Origin: Deltaproteobacteria bacterium
GTDB lineage: Bacteria; Myxococcota_A; Polyangia; JAAYKL01
Direction: 5' to 3'
DNA length: 64,000 nt
Assembly (NCBI GenBank): GCA_030595125.1
Contig: JAUVDV010000015.1
Span: 1 to 64,000 of the forward strand
The position numbers were made by a program, and so were the translations under genes. This document shows, piece after piece, positions 19,896-28,221 of the stretch; position 1 is the first letter of the stretch, and each line of letters begins with the position of its first letter. The notes beneath the pieces were generated by a model. The model was not told the origin of the DNA. It saw only the letters and a program-made list of their open reading frames with translations, and searched no databases.

Positions 19896-19929
19896 CCGCG
19901 CCCTTATAAGGGCGCGGTCAGGATGACCT
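19896..19929 (+). repeat. Left palindromic end of the HUH element
   Basis: Contains the hairpin CCGCGCCC/GGGCGCGG around a 6-base loop, followed by GTCAGGATGACCT. Inverted relative to the end at 20481-20514 and closely similar to 47001-47034. Confidence 0.85.
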
Positions 19930-20017
19930 ACTTTCCTGCAAAATCAACGGGTGCTACCGGTCAAGCCCGGAGGGCTTTCCGGTTGACCATGAAACACTTC
20001 GCGGATAGTCGATCTGC

Positions 20018-20434
20018 ATGAAACAGCGACATTCGTTCACGAACCTCCTGTATCACATGGTCTTTCGCACCAAGTTAAGGGAGCACTTCATCACCACACC
20101 CGAGGTCGAACACGCGCTTTTCGGCTTCCTCGAAGTCAAAGCTCACCATCTCGATGCGTATATTCTGGAGGCCGGCGGTTGGAGAGAGCACATTCACTTG
20201 CTCGTTCGCACTAGGCCTACGATGGCGCTGTCTGACGTGTACGGTCAACTAAAGGGATTCAGCTCGAGATCCTGGCACAAGAAGTTTCCCGATATGCCAT
20301 TCGGATGGGCGGACGGCGTGTACGCCGTAACCGTGGATCCGGAAAACCACGATGGGTTGAAGGCATATATTCGCAACCAACGAAAACACCACGAGGAACG
20401 AACCACCATCGCAGAGTGGGAGCCCGAGGAGTGA
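20018..20434 (+). CDS. tnpA: IS200/REP-associated tyrosine transposase (TnpA, Y1 HUH family)
   Basis: 138 aa, the usual size. The HUH motif appears as HIH in WREHIHLLVRT and the catalytic tyrosine as YIRNQRKHHEE near residue 111-121, the pattern of Y1 single-strand transposases (PF01797). These enzymes cut and rejoin single-stranded DNA at subterminal hairpins, and relatives called RAYTs spread REP/REPIN palindromes. The gene is complete with no frameshift and lies between inverted hairpin ends. No tnpB or IscB gene is present. Confidence 0.88.
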   Translation: MKQRHSFTNLLYHMVFRTKLREHFITTPEVEHALFGFLEVKAHHLDAYILEAGGWREHIHLLVRTRPTMALSDVYGQLKGFSSRSWHKKFPDMPFGWADGVYAVTVDPENHDGLKAYIRNQRKHHEERTTIAEWEPEE

Positions 20435-20480
20435 AGCCCGCAGGGCTTGGCCGTTCGGTACGCAGAGATCATTCGGCACC

Positions 20481-20514
20481 AGGCCATCCTGACCGCGCCC
20501 TCATAAGGGCGCGG
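20481..20514 (-). repeat. Right palindromic end of the HUH element
   Basis: Inverted copy of the left end with a single loop change and one change in the AGGATGRCCT extension. A smaller hairpin AAGCCC/GGGCTT precedes it at about 20436-20450. Confidence 0.85.
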
Positions 20515-20563
20515 TGAAAAGACCCGTCAGCACAGCTGGATCCGGATGAAGCAATCGTGATCG

Positions 20564-21706
20564 TTAAATCCGCTTGATTGTGTAATCCATCCGACCGAGA
20601 CCCATCTTCGCAGCGTGGCGAACGTGCCCCCAGGAGTTTTTCAGGTGGACGGCTCCGAAGGGATCCCGACCGTCATAGCCATCCCGGATGAGCCGGTCGG
20701 CGCGCGAACCTAGCAACAGGGGCGCATCGGCCACCATGTCGAGGGTTGCCGCGTCCACGGCCACCGGGTCCGTCCCGACGAGCACACCGACGTTCTGGAT
20801 CATGGGCACATCGCACATGTCCATGCAGTCGCACTCGGGTTGCATCTCCATCATGAAGTTCACGTACACCACCTTGTCGGGCGAGAAGGTGCCAAGCACT
20901 GTGCGTGCCTGGGCCGCCAGCGCTTCCTGAAACAAGTTATCATCCTTGGGCGTGAACAACGCCTGATCCGGACATGCGGATATACACCGACCACAGCGCC
21001 AGCAGTCGTCCGACACGATCACCTCATCGTTGACGATCTCGATTGCGCCCATGGGGCAGTGCCTCTGGCAGATGCCACACAGGTTACAGACATCGACCCC
21101 CTTCCACTCGGGAATAGTCCCCATCAGGAAATGCGCCTTGCCCCTGCACTTCTCCCAGGTGCCTTGCCGGGGGTGCGAGCTCACACCTCCCATGGCCACA
21201 TGCTTTATGGCGCCTCCGAATCCGGCCTGGATATGTCCCTTGACGTGACTGATGACAACCATCGAGGGCGCGTCGTGAATTGCGGAAGCAACGCATTGCG
21301 TTCCCAGGAGTTCACCGGCGTCCATCTCTACGGAGTCATTTCCAAAGATCCCGTCCGCCAGAAACACCGGGGCTCCCAGTGTGGCCCGGTTGTATCCGTT
21401 TCGGTTGGCGACCTCCAGGTACTCATGTCCCAGCATCCGCACCGTATCCGTCACAAACGGGTGGGCGCCGATCTTTTTCAGCGCCCTGACGACCTCTGCA
21501 ACAAACGGGGGGCGGATGGTCTGTATGGCGCCCCTGCTCCCGAAGTGGATCTTCACGGGCACCACGTCTTTGCGCCCAACCGCGTCGGCAAGAGGATAGT
21601 CTTCGAGGAGCCCGATGAAGCGTCCCAGCAGGGAATCGGCGTAATCGAATCTGTCGGCACGCGCGGTCAAAAACCAGATCTCGCTGGGCGTACTCTCGTC
21701 GACCAT
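20564..21706 (-). CDS. DUF362 protein with two [4Fe-4S] ferredoxin motifs
   Basis: 380 aa. A DUF362 domain (about 40-210, 290-360) encloses a bacterial ferredoxin module (about 215-275) with CNLCGICQRHCPMGAIEI and CWRCGRCISACPDQAL, enough Cys for two [4Fe-4S] clusters. A further Cys set CDCMDMC lies near residue 300. DUF362 proteins are thought to be cytoplasmic electron-transfer or metallo-cofactor proteins with no settled function. ATG 21706 follows AAGGAG; upstream readings run into the pyrBI gene 24 bp away. Confidence 0.82.
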   Translation of the reverse strand: MVDESTPSEIWFLTARADRFDYADSLLGRFIGLLEDYPLADAVGRKDVVPVKIHFGSRGAIQTIRPPFVAEVVRALKKIGAHPFVTDTVRMLGHEYLEVANRNGYNRATLGAPVFLADGIFGNDSVEMDAGELLGTQCVASAIHDAPSMVVISHVKGHIQAGFGGAIKHVAMGGVSSHPRQGTWEKCRGKAHFLMGTIPEWKGVDVCNLCGICQRHCPMGAIEIVNDEVIVSDDCWRCGRCISACPDQALFTPKDDNLFQEALAAQARTVLGTFSPDKVVYVNFMMEMQPECDCMDMCDVPMIQNVGVLVGTDPVAVDAATLDMVADAPLLLGSRADRLIRDGYDGRDPFGAVHLKNSWGHVRHAAKMGLGRMDYTIKRI

Positions 21707-21729
21707 TGCCCTTGCTCCTTTCCGTCCAG

Positions 21730-23226
21730 TCAAACGATCTGCGCCGATGTCATGAGCTGATCGCAGTAGTGACAACGAACCTTTTCGTCTCCGGCTCTCA
21801 ACATTATCGGTTTGACCGACTCCTGGTGCTCCACGCGAGATATGCATCCCTTGTTGGAGCATGCCATCTGAGGAATGTTCTCGATGATCGAGGGCAACTT
21901 CAATCTGATCTTTCTGACCACCTTGGCTTCCTTGATAATATTCACGGTGCACCCCGGGGAGATTGCGGCGACGCCTCTCAGCTCCTCTTCGGTGAACTCA
22001 CGCTCCTCGATCATCAGCATTCCCTTGATCGATTCCGGCCTGCTCAGCGACCGCACTGTGGCCGCGCGGTAGATGTCACGACGCTCTCTGACCTTGAGCA
22101 TACGAACCAGAACGTCTTCCATGTACGGTCGCATATGGTCTATCACCACGCCGTTTTTTCGAAGCGGACGTATGGACACATCGGTTCTCACCGGCTTGTC
22201 CTCGACGTTGAGCTCCTCGAAGAAGTCCCCGTTCAAGTCCGGGGTCTTCCACTGGGCTCCGTCGAAATCATCTCCCATCAGACCGAGTGAAAGAGCGAGT
22301 TCCGTGAGCCTTGTGGGGACACCGTTTCCCGCCTGAACCTTGTACAGCGCCTTCGGGTTTCCATCCAGACTCGAGGAAATGGAGGGAGCGGCCTTGTCAA
22401 TCGGCAGGGGGTGCATCAGGCCGAAGCCATCGCGTGTTTTCCCGATCATCGCCCCGGTGAACTCACTCATGGACTTGGCCTTGTCGAACTCGGACAGGTC
22501 GGGCATGCGTTCCTTCTGGATTCTGGTCTGGTACATGATGTCGGTTGCCCCGGCCATCTCGTCGAGTTGCTCGTGAACCGTCACCTTCACGCCGCGCTCT
22601 TTCATCATCTCCATCAGAACATCCGGCAGGGCAAGCACCTTGTGAGAAAACAGGTGAAGGCGCACGCCTTCGAACTTGGCCAGCGCGATCGCCAGCGAAT
22701 GCGCCGTCCGTCCGTACTTGAGATCTCCTGCTATCCCCATATCGAAGTTATCGAGCCGACCGAGATGCTCGCGAATCGTGAAGAGATCGAGCAGCGTCTG
22801 GGTCGGGTGCTCGTGCTTGCCGTCGCCGGCGTTGAAGACGGGCGCCTGTATATGATCGGCGGCAAACCTGGCCGAACCGTCCAGCGGATGGCGCATGATG
22901 ACGGCGTCGCAAAGATACGCTTCGTACATGTCGAGGGTATGTCGGAGGGACTCGCCCTTCTTCACGGATGTTCCCTCGGTGCTCGAAAACCCGGTTGTTC
23001 TCATGCCCAAGCGCATGGCCGCGATCTCGAAGCTCGTTCGCGTTCGCGTGGAGTTCTCGTAGAACAGCAGCGCGGCGAGGAGATCCTTCCCGTCGGCCAA
23101 TCGGTACCTGGAAACATCCTTTGCGGCAAGGGCCCGCTTCATCTCGACGGCCTTGTCCAGGATGAACATGACCTCGTCAGTTGTGAAGCTATGGATGTCT
23201 GTCAAATCTCGATCTTTGAAAGCCAT
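21730..23226 (-). CDS. pyrBI: Fused aspartate carbamoyltransferase, catalytic plus regulatory (PyrB-PyrI)
   Basis: 498 aa. Residues 1-330 are a PyrB catalytic chain: carbamoyl-phosphate loop STRTRTSFE, HPTQTLLDL, and MHPLPI near the end. Residues about 345-498 are a PyrI regulatory chain, with RTDVSIRPLRKNGVVIDH starting the nucleotide-binding domain and the Zn site CSNKGC..CHYC near the C-terminus. The enzyme makes carbamoyl-aspartate in pyrimidine synthesis, and the PyrI part predicts allosteric control by CTP/ATP. Fused PyrBI occurs in a few bacteria such as Thermotoga; here no frameshift or stop is seen at the junction. ATG 23226 has AAGGGG six bases upstream. Confidence 0.93.
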   Translation of the reverse strand: MAFKDRDLTDIHSFTTDEVMFILDKAVEMKRALAAKDVSRYRLADGKDLLAALLFYENSTRTRTSFEIAAMRLGMRTTGFSSTEGTSVKKGESLRHTLDMYEAYLCDAVIMRHPLDGSARFAADHIQAPVFNAGDGKHEHPTQTLLDLFTIREHLGRLDNFDMGIAGDLKYGRTAHSLAIALAKFEGVRLHLFSHKVLALPDVLMEMMKERGVKVTVHEQLDEMAGATDIMYQTRIQKERMPDLSEFDKAKSMSEFTGAMIGKTRDGFGLMHPLPIDKAAPSISSSLDGNPKALYKVQAGNGVPTRLTELALSLGLMGDDFDGAQWKTPDLNGDFFEELNVEDKPVRTDVSIRPLRKNGVVIDHMRPYMEDVLVRMLKVRERRDIYRAATVRSLSRPESIKGMLMIEEREFTEEELRGVAAISPGCTVNIIKEAKVVRKIRLKLPSIIENIPQMACSNKGCISRVEHQESVKPIMLRAGDEKVRCHYCDQLMTSAQIV

Positions 23227-23438
23227 TTCGAACCCCTTTTCCGATGCTTCGTTCGCGGACAGCGGAAACCATCCGGGTTTGAATGTTTTTTGTATCCGAT
23301 CAGACGCCCGGAGGGAAATGTGTTTTTGAGGAAAAGGCATTCATTGGTTCTCGCGGTGGCAGGAAACCCCAACACCCTCTCCTATATCGTTCCGGTCATA
23401 CGAACGAAGAAGGTGGCGTTCGGGGTTCCAGCACAACG

Positions 23439-24761
23439 TTATGGCGTCGCCTTCTCTTTCTTTTCATCGGTAGTGCCGTTTCGTTTCAGCAGGCTGAGGG
23501 TGTCTGCCCGCTTATCCGCCTCGGCGATGGCCTGGAACTCATCCGGTGTGATGGCATCCGGCCGGGTATTGAATGCTGTCCCCGGGGCAAATGTCTGCCT
23601 GTATGCCGCATCCACAAACAGTTGGATATGAATCCAGTCTGAAACTGGGCTCTCGTAGAGGGTCTCCTCAAGTTCGATAATCGCCGGGGCTGGGTTTGAG
23701 GAACAAGGGGAAGGCTTGCTCTTATTTGACTCGATGGTATTTGGGACCAGAAAAGGAGCTTGAATATGGCTCATGGCGTAGTTCCGTTTCAGGACAAGAA
23801 ATTTATCCGGAAGCCGCTTTGTTGAATCCCACCAGAGACCGTCAACTCGCTGCATGTACATCCGACTCTCTTTTTTTGAGACCGCCCCAAGAGCCTTCAG
23901 TGTTGCCTGGATCCAGGTGTCGAAGTTCCTGGCGTACTGGTTGTCGTTAAAGAGCAGGGCACTGTAGATGAGGCCATTGGCAATCGATATTCCGAGAAGG
24001 TTTGAGTATGCATCTTCCATGGAATATGCCGACGTCTCTTGGGAAATCACGGAAAATTCCCTGTAGCCGTGCCACTGGGCGATTTCATGCCACAGGGAGA
24101 GCTGAAATGCTGTCCACGATGCCAGGACCGTTGCAACCCTTGCCCGTTCGAATTTATCTCCCCTGACCTCAATGGGATCGACCAGGATGACCCTTGGGCC
24201 AAGTTCGCCCTTTAATTCGATAGAAAAGGAGGTGCCCAGGTTTTTGTAAAATTCAAAAAAAAGAAAGATTGTCAGGTCCGAATAATCCCGCACATGGGCC
24301 GTGTCTATGAACCCTCCCCGGCAGGTATATATGATCCCGTTGTTTTCACGGGTCCCGGCCTTTTTGTCCGTGCCGTGCCCGCCGAAAAAACCGGAATCAT
24401 AAGTGTGTGGTCCGAGCCCATTTTTTCCGATGATATTCACAACCTGATATAGCGGGACCGGAATATTCTTCACGCTGACTTTTACATCCATGCCGAAAAT
24501 ACAGCACGGGCGAAGCCTCACGGGGGGTTCGAACTGGGGCAGGTGAACCGGATTGATGTCCCCCCGGTAAGGGTAGTAGGCATTCTGGTCCATGGCCGCC
24601 TGAACAGCCTCAGGGGTCGGTGTGATCGTTACGGCCCACATGGGGCGCTTGGCGGCACAGGAAGAGAGGGTCAATGCCAGGATGACGGCAAGTGGCGTTA
24701 AGGCGAATTTAATGGGGGAGGTGGGTATTGAACTCATGCGTCTCAATCTGTGTTGGTTCAT
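23439..24761 (-). CDS. DUF4056-family lipoprotein
   Basis: About 440 aa. A signal with lipobox LTLSSC precedes a domain matching my memory of DUF4056: RLRPCCIFGMDVKV near the start, NNGIIYTCRGGFIDTAHVRDY in the middle, and LWHEIAQWHGY plus SMEDAYSNLLGI later. The His-Glu and Tyr-Ser-Asn residues in these motifs are conserved-looking and could be catalytic, but the family has no known activity. ATG 24761 lies five bases after the upstream stop; ATG 24737 is an alternative with a shorter signal. Last gene of the leftward TetR-linked block. Confidence 0.75.
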   Translation of the reverse strand: MNQHRLRRMSSIPTSPIKFALTPLAVILALTLSSCAAKRPMWAVTITPTPEAVQAAMDQNAYYPYRGDINPVHLPQFEPPVRLRPCCIFGMDVKVSVKNIPVPLYQVVNIIGKNGLGPHTYDSGFFGGHGTDKKAGTRENNGIIYTCRGGFIDTAHVRDYSDLTIFLFFEFYKNLGTSFSIELKGELGPRVILVDPIEVRGDKFERARVATVLASWTAFQLSLWHEIAQWHGYREFSVISQETSAYSMEDAYSNLLGISIANGLIYSALLFNDNQYARNFDTWIQATLKALGAVSKKESRMYMQRVDGLWWDSTKRLPDKFLVLKRNYAMSHIQAPFLVPNTIESNKSKPSPCSSNPAPAIIELEETLYESPVSDWIHIQLFVDAAYRQTFAPGTAFNTRPDAITPDEFQAIAEADKRADTLSLLKRNGTTDEKKEKATP

Positions 24762-24765
24762 ATCA

Positions 24766-26253
24766 TCAACGACGTAAACCATCAAAGAACTCTACATATC
24801 GATCATAAATCGGGCGCGTCTCCCCTGTTTCGCAGACTACGAGCTGGTTATTTGCCTTGGAGTTAAACGCATCGCTTTTGGCATTTGCCGATCCGGTAAT
24901 TACGAAATACTTCGAGTTGCGTCCGTTTTCAATTTCAAACAAATAGTCCTTCGCGTGTATTCGGCGACCGAACGCGAATTCCATGTGGGTTTCTGATGAA
25001 TCGTCAACCCATGAACACAGTTCTCCACAAAGAGCATCGCGACGGTCTCTTGCCGTAACAACTGAAATATACCGTGGCGTAAATTCGTTTTGAAGCTTTG
25101 AAAGCAATGTCCAGGCAAAACCACCCTCATAAAGACGCCAGTGAAACATGTTAATCTTGACAGTGTTGTCTACCCATGAATCTGTCCATGAACTATCGAT
25201 CATCTCCTCCACGTGCCTGGCTACCGGGTTGAAATCGATATCCCAGCAGTCCTTGCCTATGTGTTGCGGAATGGGATAGAAGTACGCCGAAAACACACCG
25301 TCGCTATAATTCAAGTTGTTATTGTCATGGCAGTAATCAGCGAATGGCGTTGGCTCGGAGTCGTGCGGGTCTGAACCTGTTCGTACCTGACCCCAGAAAC
25401 TCTCCCGGTTGAGTTTTGGATCGTTGAATTTGTGGGCCGAGTCGAAGATCTTCTCGAAATACCTCAAGTAGGCGAGATAAAGCCCCGTATTGTTATCAAT
25501 GAGTAATCCGGTATTGCTGAAGTCTATATAGTCGGTGTTGGCGGTGCTTACGTAAACGGTGTCCTTGAAATCCAAATCATCATCTCTGTAGTGAGAAACC
25601 AGCATGAACTTGTTATGCTGCTGGCCTTTTGTGTTGCCGAGAAGCCAGTATACTCGACGGCGCTGGAGATTTTCCATGTCCGAGGTTCGTTTGAAGAACT
25701 CTTCCAGACCATCATCTACCCCGGGGTTCTGCCATATCAGTTTGACCGAAATTCCTTCCTGTGCCGCCCTTGTCAGTGACAATGCGAGCCGCTCCGAATC
25801 CAGACACTCGGAACTCCTGTTGCTCCAACAGTCATATTCATCTGAACCGGCCAGGCGGCCGATGAAGAGATCGAGGTCCATTTTGTAAACCGCGAAGCGT
25901 ATCTCTACTTTTGCCCCGGGATTGTCGCGCTTGTAGTCAATTGCGTTTCTGATCAATGCTCCATATGCACCAACCGTTGCGTTTCTGCGCATGATCTCGC
26001 TCTTCCCACCAAGGCGGTTCGAATAGAAGCTCGCTCGTACCGCCTTTTCACCCACCTGTACCCATACGGGTCCGTCGGTCGATCCTGATGCCGTCAAGGT
26101 TGGAGATTTAAAGCCGTTATTACTTTTGGAATCACGCTCACGAAAGGGCTTGCTACAACCTACTGAAAGGAATCCAACCACAAACGCAGCAAGGAGGACA
26201 AGCGCAAGCACGTGAATCTTCGTTGCGAAGCTACTCGTGATTCCTTCAGTCAT
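24766..26253 (-). CDS. Phospholipase D-like lipoprotein
   Basis: 495 aa from ATG 26253, which overlaps the previous gene by 8 bp. The lipobox is LSVGC (Cys about residue 33). Two PLD-type motifs occur: HNKFMLVSH near residue 220 and HAKDYLFEI near residue 430, each followed by an Asn/Ser-rich GSANAKSDAFNSKANNQ type strand. The first motif lacks the usual distant Asp six residues after Lys, so it is a variant HxK site. PLD-superfamily enzymes cleave or transfer phosphodiester groups, such as phospholipid head groups or cardiolipin. Placement in an envelope-lipid operon fits. Base composition is visibly lower in GC than neighbours to the right of 28 kb. Confidence 0.78.
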   Translation of the reverse strand: MTEGITSSFATKIHVLALVLLAAFVVGFLSVGCSKPFRERDSKSNNGFKSPTLTASGSTDGPVWVQVGEKAVRASFYSNRLGGKSEIMRRNATVGAYGALIRNAIDYKRDNPGAKVEIRFAVYKMDLDLFIGRLAGSDEYDCWSNRSSECLDSERLALSLTRAAQEGISVKLIWQNPGVDDGLEEFFKRTSDMENLQRRRVYWLLGNTKGQQHNKFMLVSHYRDDDLDFKDTVYVSTANTDYIDFSNTGLLIDNNTGLYLAYLRYFEKIFDSAHKFNDPKLNRESFWGQVRTGSDPHDSEPTPFADYCHDNNNLNYSDGVFSAYFYPIPQHIGKDCWDIDFNPVARHVEEMIDSSWTDSWVDNTVKINMFHWRLYEGGFAWTLLSKLQNEFTPRYISVVTARDRRDALCGELCSWVDDSSETHMEFAFGRRIHAKDYLFEIENGRNSKYFVITGSANAKSDAFNSKANNQLVVCETGETRPIYDRYVEFFDGLRR

Positions 26254-26617
26254 AACCGGTTGTATCCTTGCCGCCCCGAGAACCATTTTCCCTTCCAGAT
26301 GTTCGGTCGTCCTTGCGCGGGCATACTCGTCTGTCATTGATTTTTTGTGCGGAGAGGACGGAACCGTCTGAATCAAACTCGATGACAAGCGAACCCTCAA
26401 GATCTCCGCAGTATACCCATTGAGTAACTCCCAAGGATTTCTGATACGCCCTGTCCGGTGTACCGTGTTTTCGAAGAACGTTCCCCTGCTCTCCTATGAA
26501 AGTGTCCTGCAATGAACCAGTTGGAAGAGTCTTGATAGGCTTCTCTGCGCTTGCGCACGAGGCGCAAAACCAGGCAACGAGAATTGCTGAAAGACAATAT
26601 CGCTGTGACCAAAGCAA
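26246..26617 (-). CDS. Small lipoprotein, possibly BamE/OmlA-like
   Basis: 123 aa starting at TTG 26617 with GGGAG about ten bases upstream; no ATG gives a signal peptide. The N-terminus is a lipoprotein signal ending CASC. The mature part (about 35-95) has GEQGNVLRKHGTPDRAYQ followed by beta strands, a pattern like the helix-hairpin fold of BamE/SmpA-type proteins; this is a weak likeness. The tail is basic and Gly/Arg-rich. It sits between a Sel1 lipoprotein and a PLD-like lipoprotein and is probably translated with both. Confidence 0.55.
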   Translation of the reverse strand: MLWSQRYCLSAILVAWFCASCASAEKPIKTLPTGSLQDTFIGEQGNVLRKHGTPDRAYQKSLGVTQWVYCGDLEGSLVIEFDSDGSVLSAQKINDRRVCPRKDDRTSGRENGSRGGKDTTGYD

Positions 26618-26645
26618 GTTCGGAGTTCTCCCTTGTTAAATCAGG

Positions 26646-27020
26646 TCAATCGGACTTCTTCACAGCAGAAAGTCTCTTCTCTTCGATAAAGTAGTATCTT
26701 GCCTTGCTCTCGTCAGCCGGGCCTCCTTCTCCCTTTCTCCACATCCTGCCGGCGAAGATGCACGCCATGGAATCGCCCTTCTCGCAAGCTATCCCGTAGT
26801 ACATTCTCGCCTTGGCCAGATCCTTCTTCCCGCCCTGTCCCTTCTTCCACATCGACGCGAGAGCGTAGCAACTCCTACTGTCTTCTTCATCCTTGCACTC
26901 GGTCTCCAATGAGCTTCGTGTTACGATCAGGCTACATCCCGCGCTGAACAGCAGCGCGCAGAACAGGGCGATCACAACGCGAAATAATGAACTCTTCTTG
27001 TCAGTAGTTTCTTTTTTCAT
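26646..27020 (-). CDS. Sel1-repeat small lipoprotein
   Basis: 124 aa. Lipobox FSAGC (Cys about residue 29). Two Sel1/TPR-like units follow, each with Cys at the paired positions found in helicobacter cysteine-rich proteins: RSCYALASMWKKGQGGKKDLAKA and DSMACIFAGRMWRKGEGGPADE regions. Such repeats bind partner proteins in the periplasm. Its start lies 20 bp inside the end of the membrane-HD gene, so translation is likely coupled. Confidence 0.72.
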   Translation of the reverse strand: MKKETTDKKSSLFRVVIALFCALLFSAGCSLIVTRSSLETECKDEEDSRSCYALASMWKKGQGGKKDLAKARMYYGIACEKGDSMACIFAGRMWRKGEGGPADESKARYYFIEEKRLSAVKKSD

Positions 27021-28221
27021 TTGGCTTTCCGTTACTTCTCATTCCTTTAAGGAATTCTCGTGACGACACGTATTTGTCGACGAAAGTGACAATGAAGGAC
27101 TCCTTGTACCTTGGTGGAACCAACGTGAGCGGCCACATGTGCTTCAAAATGATGTCACGCTCGATCTCGTTCAGCTTGAAGTGACGCTCGGCGTTCTCCA
27201 TGGCGATTTTGGGATGCTCGAATCCATGGTATTTCTCGCGAGGCAGGTCCGGCGCGTCATGGTTTCTCCAGTCATAGAGAAAGAAGTCATGCAGCAACCC
27301 CCCCCGTGCCGCCGATCTGAAGTCAAGACGAAGGCGCTTGCATATCCGATAGGCCAGATACGATACAGCTTCGACGTGATTGAGGATGGTGTCATCATGA
27401 TGCTTGAAATCTCTCAGCCGCAGGAAGTCTTCGTTTTGCTCGATGTCTGCGACGATGCGAAGGTATTCCGCGTCATTAGCGCGTTCCTCTTCTCGTGTTT
27501 TTCTGGGCGTCTCCCCGAACACGGTCAAGAGACTCTCAGCGCGGCTCTTGATACCGCCTGTGATCTGCCCATGAAGGTAGACATGCAGGCGGGGGAACGC
27601 ATCCAGCAGCCTTCTGAAAGACCCAATTGTGCTTTGAATCCTCTCGTTGTCGATAAAAAGATACTGCGAGCGAAGGTAAAGAACGCGTTTCTTGAAAGAT
27701 GTGACGGCAATCACCGACACTGTGGCATCGACAAGGAAATAAGCCGCCCCAAGGGTCGCCACCCATACCCGATGCCGTTCATCAATGAAAGAGAAGGTAC
27801 GCTCAACGAAGGGATGGATGAACATCACCAAAAGGAGCGCCGCTCCTGTCCAAAGCAGCGAGTACTTCAGGCAGATCCTGCCCTTCAGGTTGAGCCTGTT
27901 GCCATGATAGTCCCACAAAGTGAACCCGAACAATCTCTCCGAGATCGTTCCGGTCAGGTACTCAGTTCCTGATATCGCCAGCCCGTAGGCCAACGTCTGC
28001 AATATGATGTTCGAGTCAGGAAAAAGAGTGTGGAATCCAATCACCGTGACCGTCCCAAAACCATAGATCGGCAAGAACGGACCGTACAGAAACCCCGCGT
28101 TCACAAACCTTCCCCGATTGGCAGATCTGAAAACGACCTCGACAACCCAACCTCCAAACGCATAGAAGTTGAAGAACAGGAGCGCATTGACGATGAATGC
28201 CATGGGGTTTTCTATTTCCAT
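27001..28221 (-). CDS. Membrane protein (CmpB-like) fused to an HD hydrolase domain
   Basis: 406 aa. Residues 1-190 contain about five membrane helices with FNFYAFGGWVVEVVFRS, GFLYGPFLPIYGFG and LFGFTLWDYHGNRLNLKGRI region motifs, matching the putative ABC transporter permease CmpB family (PF06541). Residues about 250-400 are an HD-type domain: HHDDTILNHVEAVSYLAY, LLHDFFLYDW and KHMWPLTLVPPRY, with the paired His-Asp metal ligands. HD domains are phosphohydrolases of nucleotides or phospho-substrates. Both halves are mostly known to me from Firmicutes as separate or adjacent genes. ATG 28221 overlaps the patatin stop; ATG 28203 is possible. Confidence 0.72.
   Translation of the reverse strand: MEIENPMAFIVNALLFFNFYAFGGWVVEVVFRSANRGRFVNAGFLYGPFLPIYGFGTVTVIGFHTLFPDSNIILQTLAYGLAISGTEYLTGTISERLFGFTLWDYHGNRLNLKGRICLKYSLLWTGAALLLVMFIHPFVERTFSFIDERHRVWVATLGAAYFLVDATVSVIAVTSFKKRVLYLRSQYLFIDNERIQSTIGSFRRLLDAFPRLHVYLHGQITGGIKSRAESLLTVFGETPRKTREEERANDAEYLRIVADIEQNEDFLRLRDFKHHDDTILNHVEAVSYLAYRICKRLRLDFRSAARGGLLHDFFLYDWRNHDAPDLPREKYHGFEHPKIAMENAERHFKLNEIERDIILKHMWPLTLVPPRYKESFIVTFVDKYVSSREFLKGMRSNGKPNEKRNY

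Larger units (their letters stand above)
19896..20514 (+). mobile_element. HUH-transposase element with palindromic inverted ends (REPtron-like)
   Basis: The unit is bounded by two nearly identical 34-bp inverted ends. Left end 19896-19929 and the reverse complement of right end 20481-20514 both read CCGCGCCC-TTAT(A/G)A-GGGCGCGG followed by TCAGGATG(A/G)CCT. Each end contains an 8-bp-stem hairpin. A second structured hairpin lies inside the left end (GGTCAA 19959-19964 with TTGACC 19983-19988). The single gene inside is an HUH transposase. Terminal repeats that are hairpins, plus a related short copy at 47001-47147, fit a REP-associated tyrosine transposase system. Confidence 0.8.
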
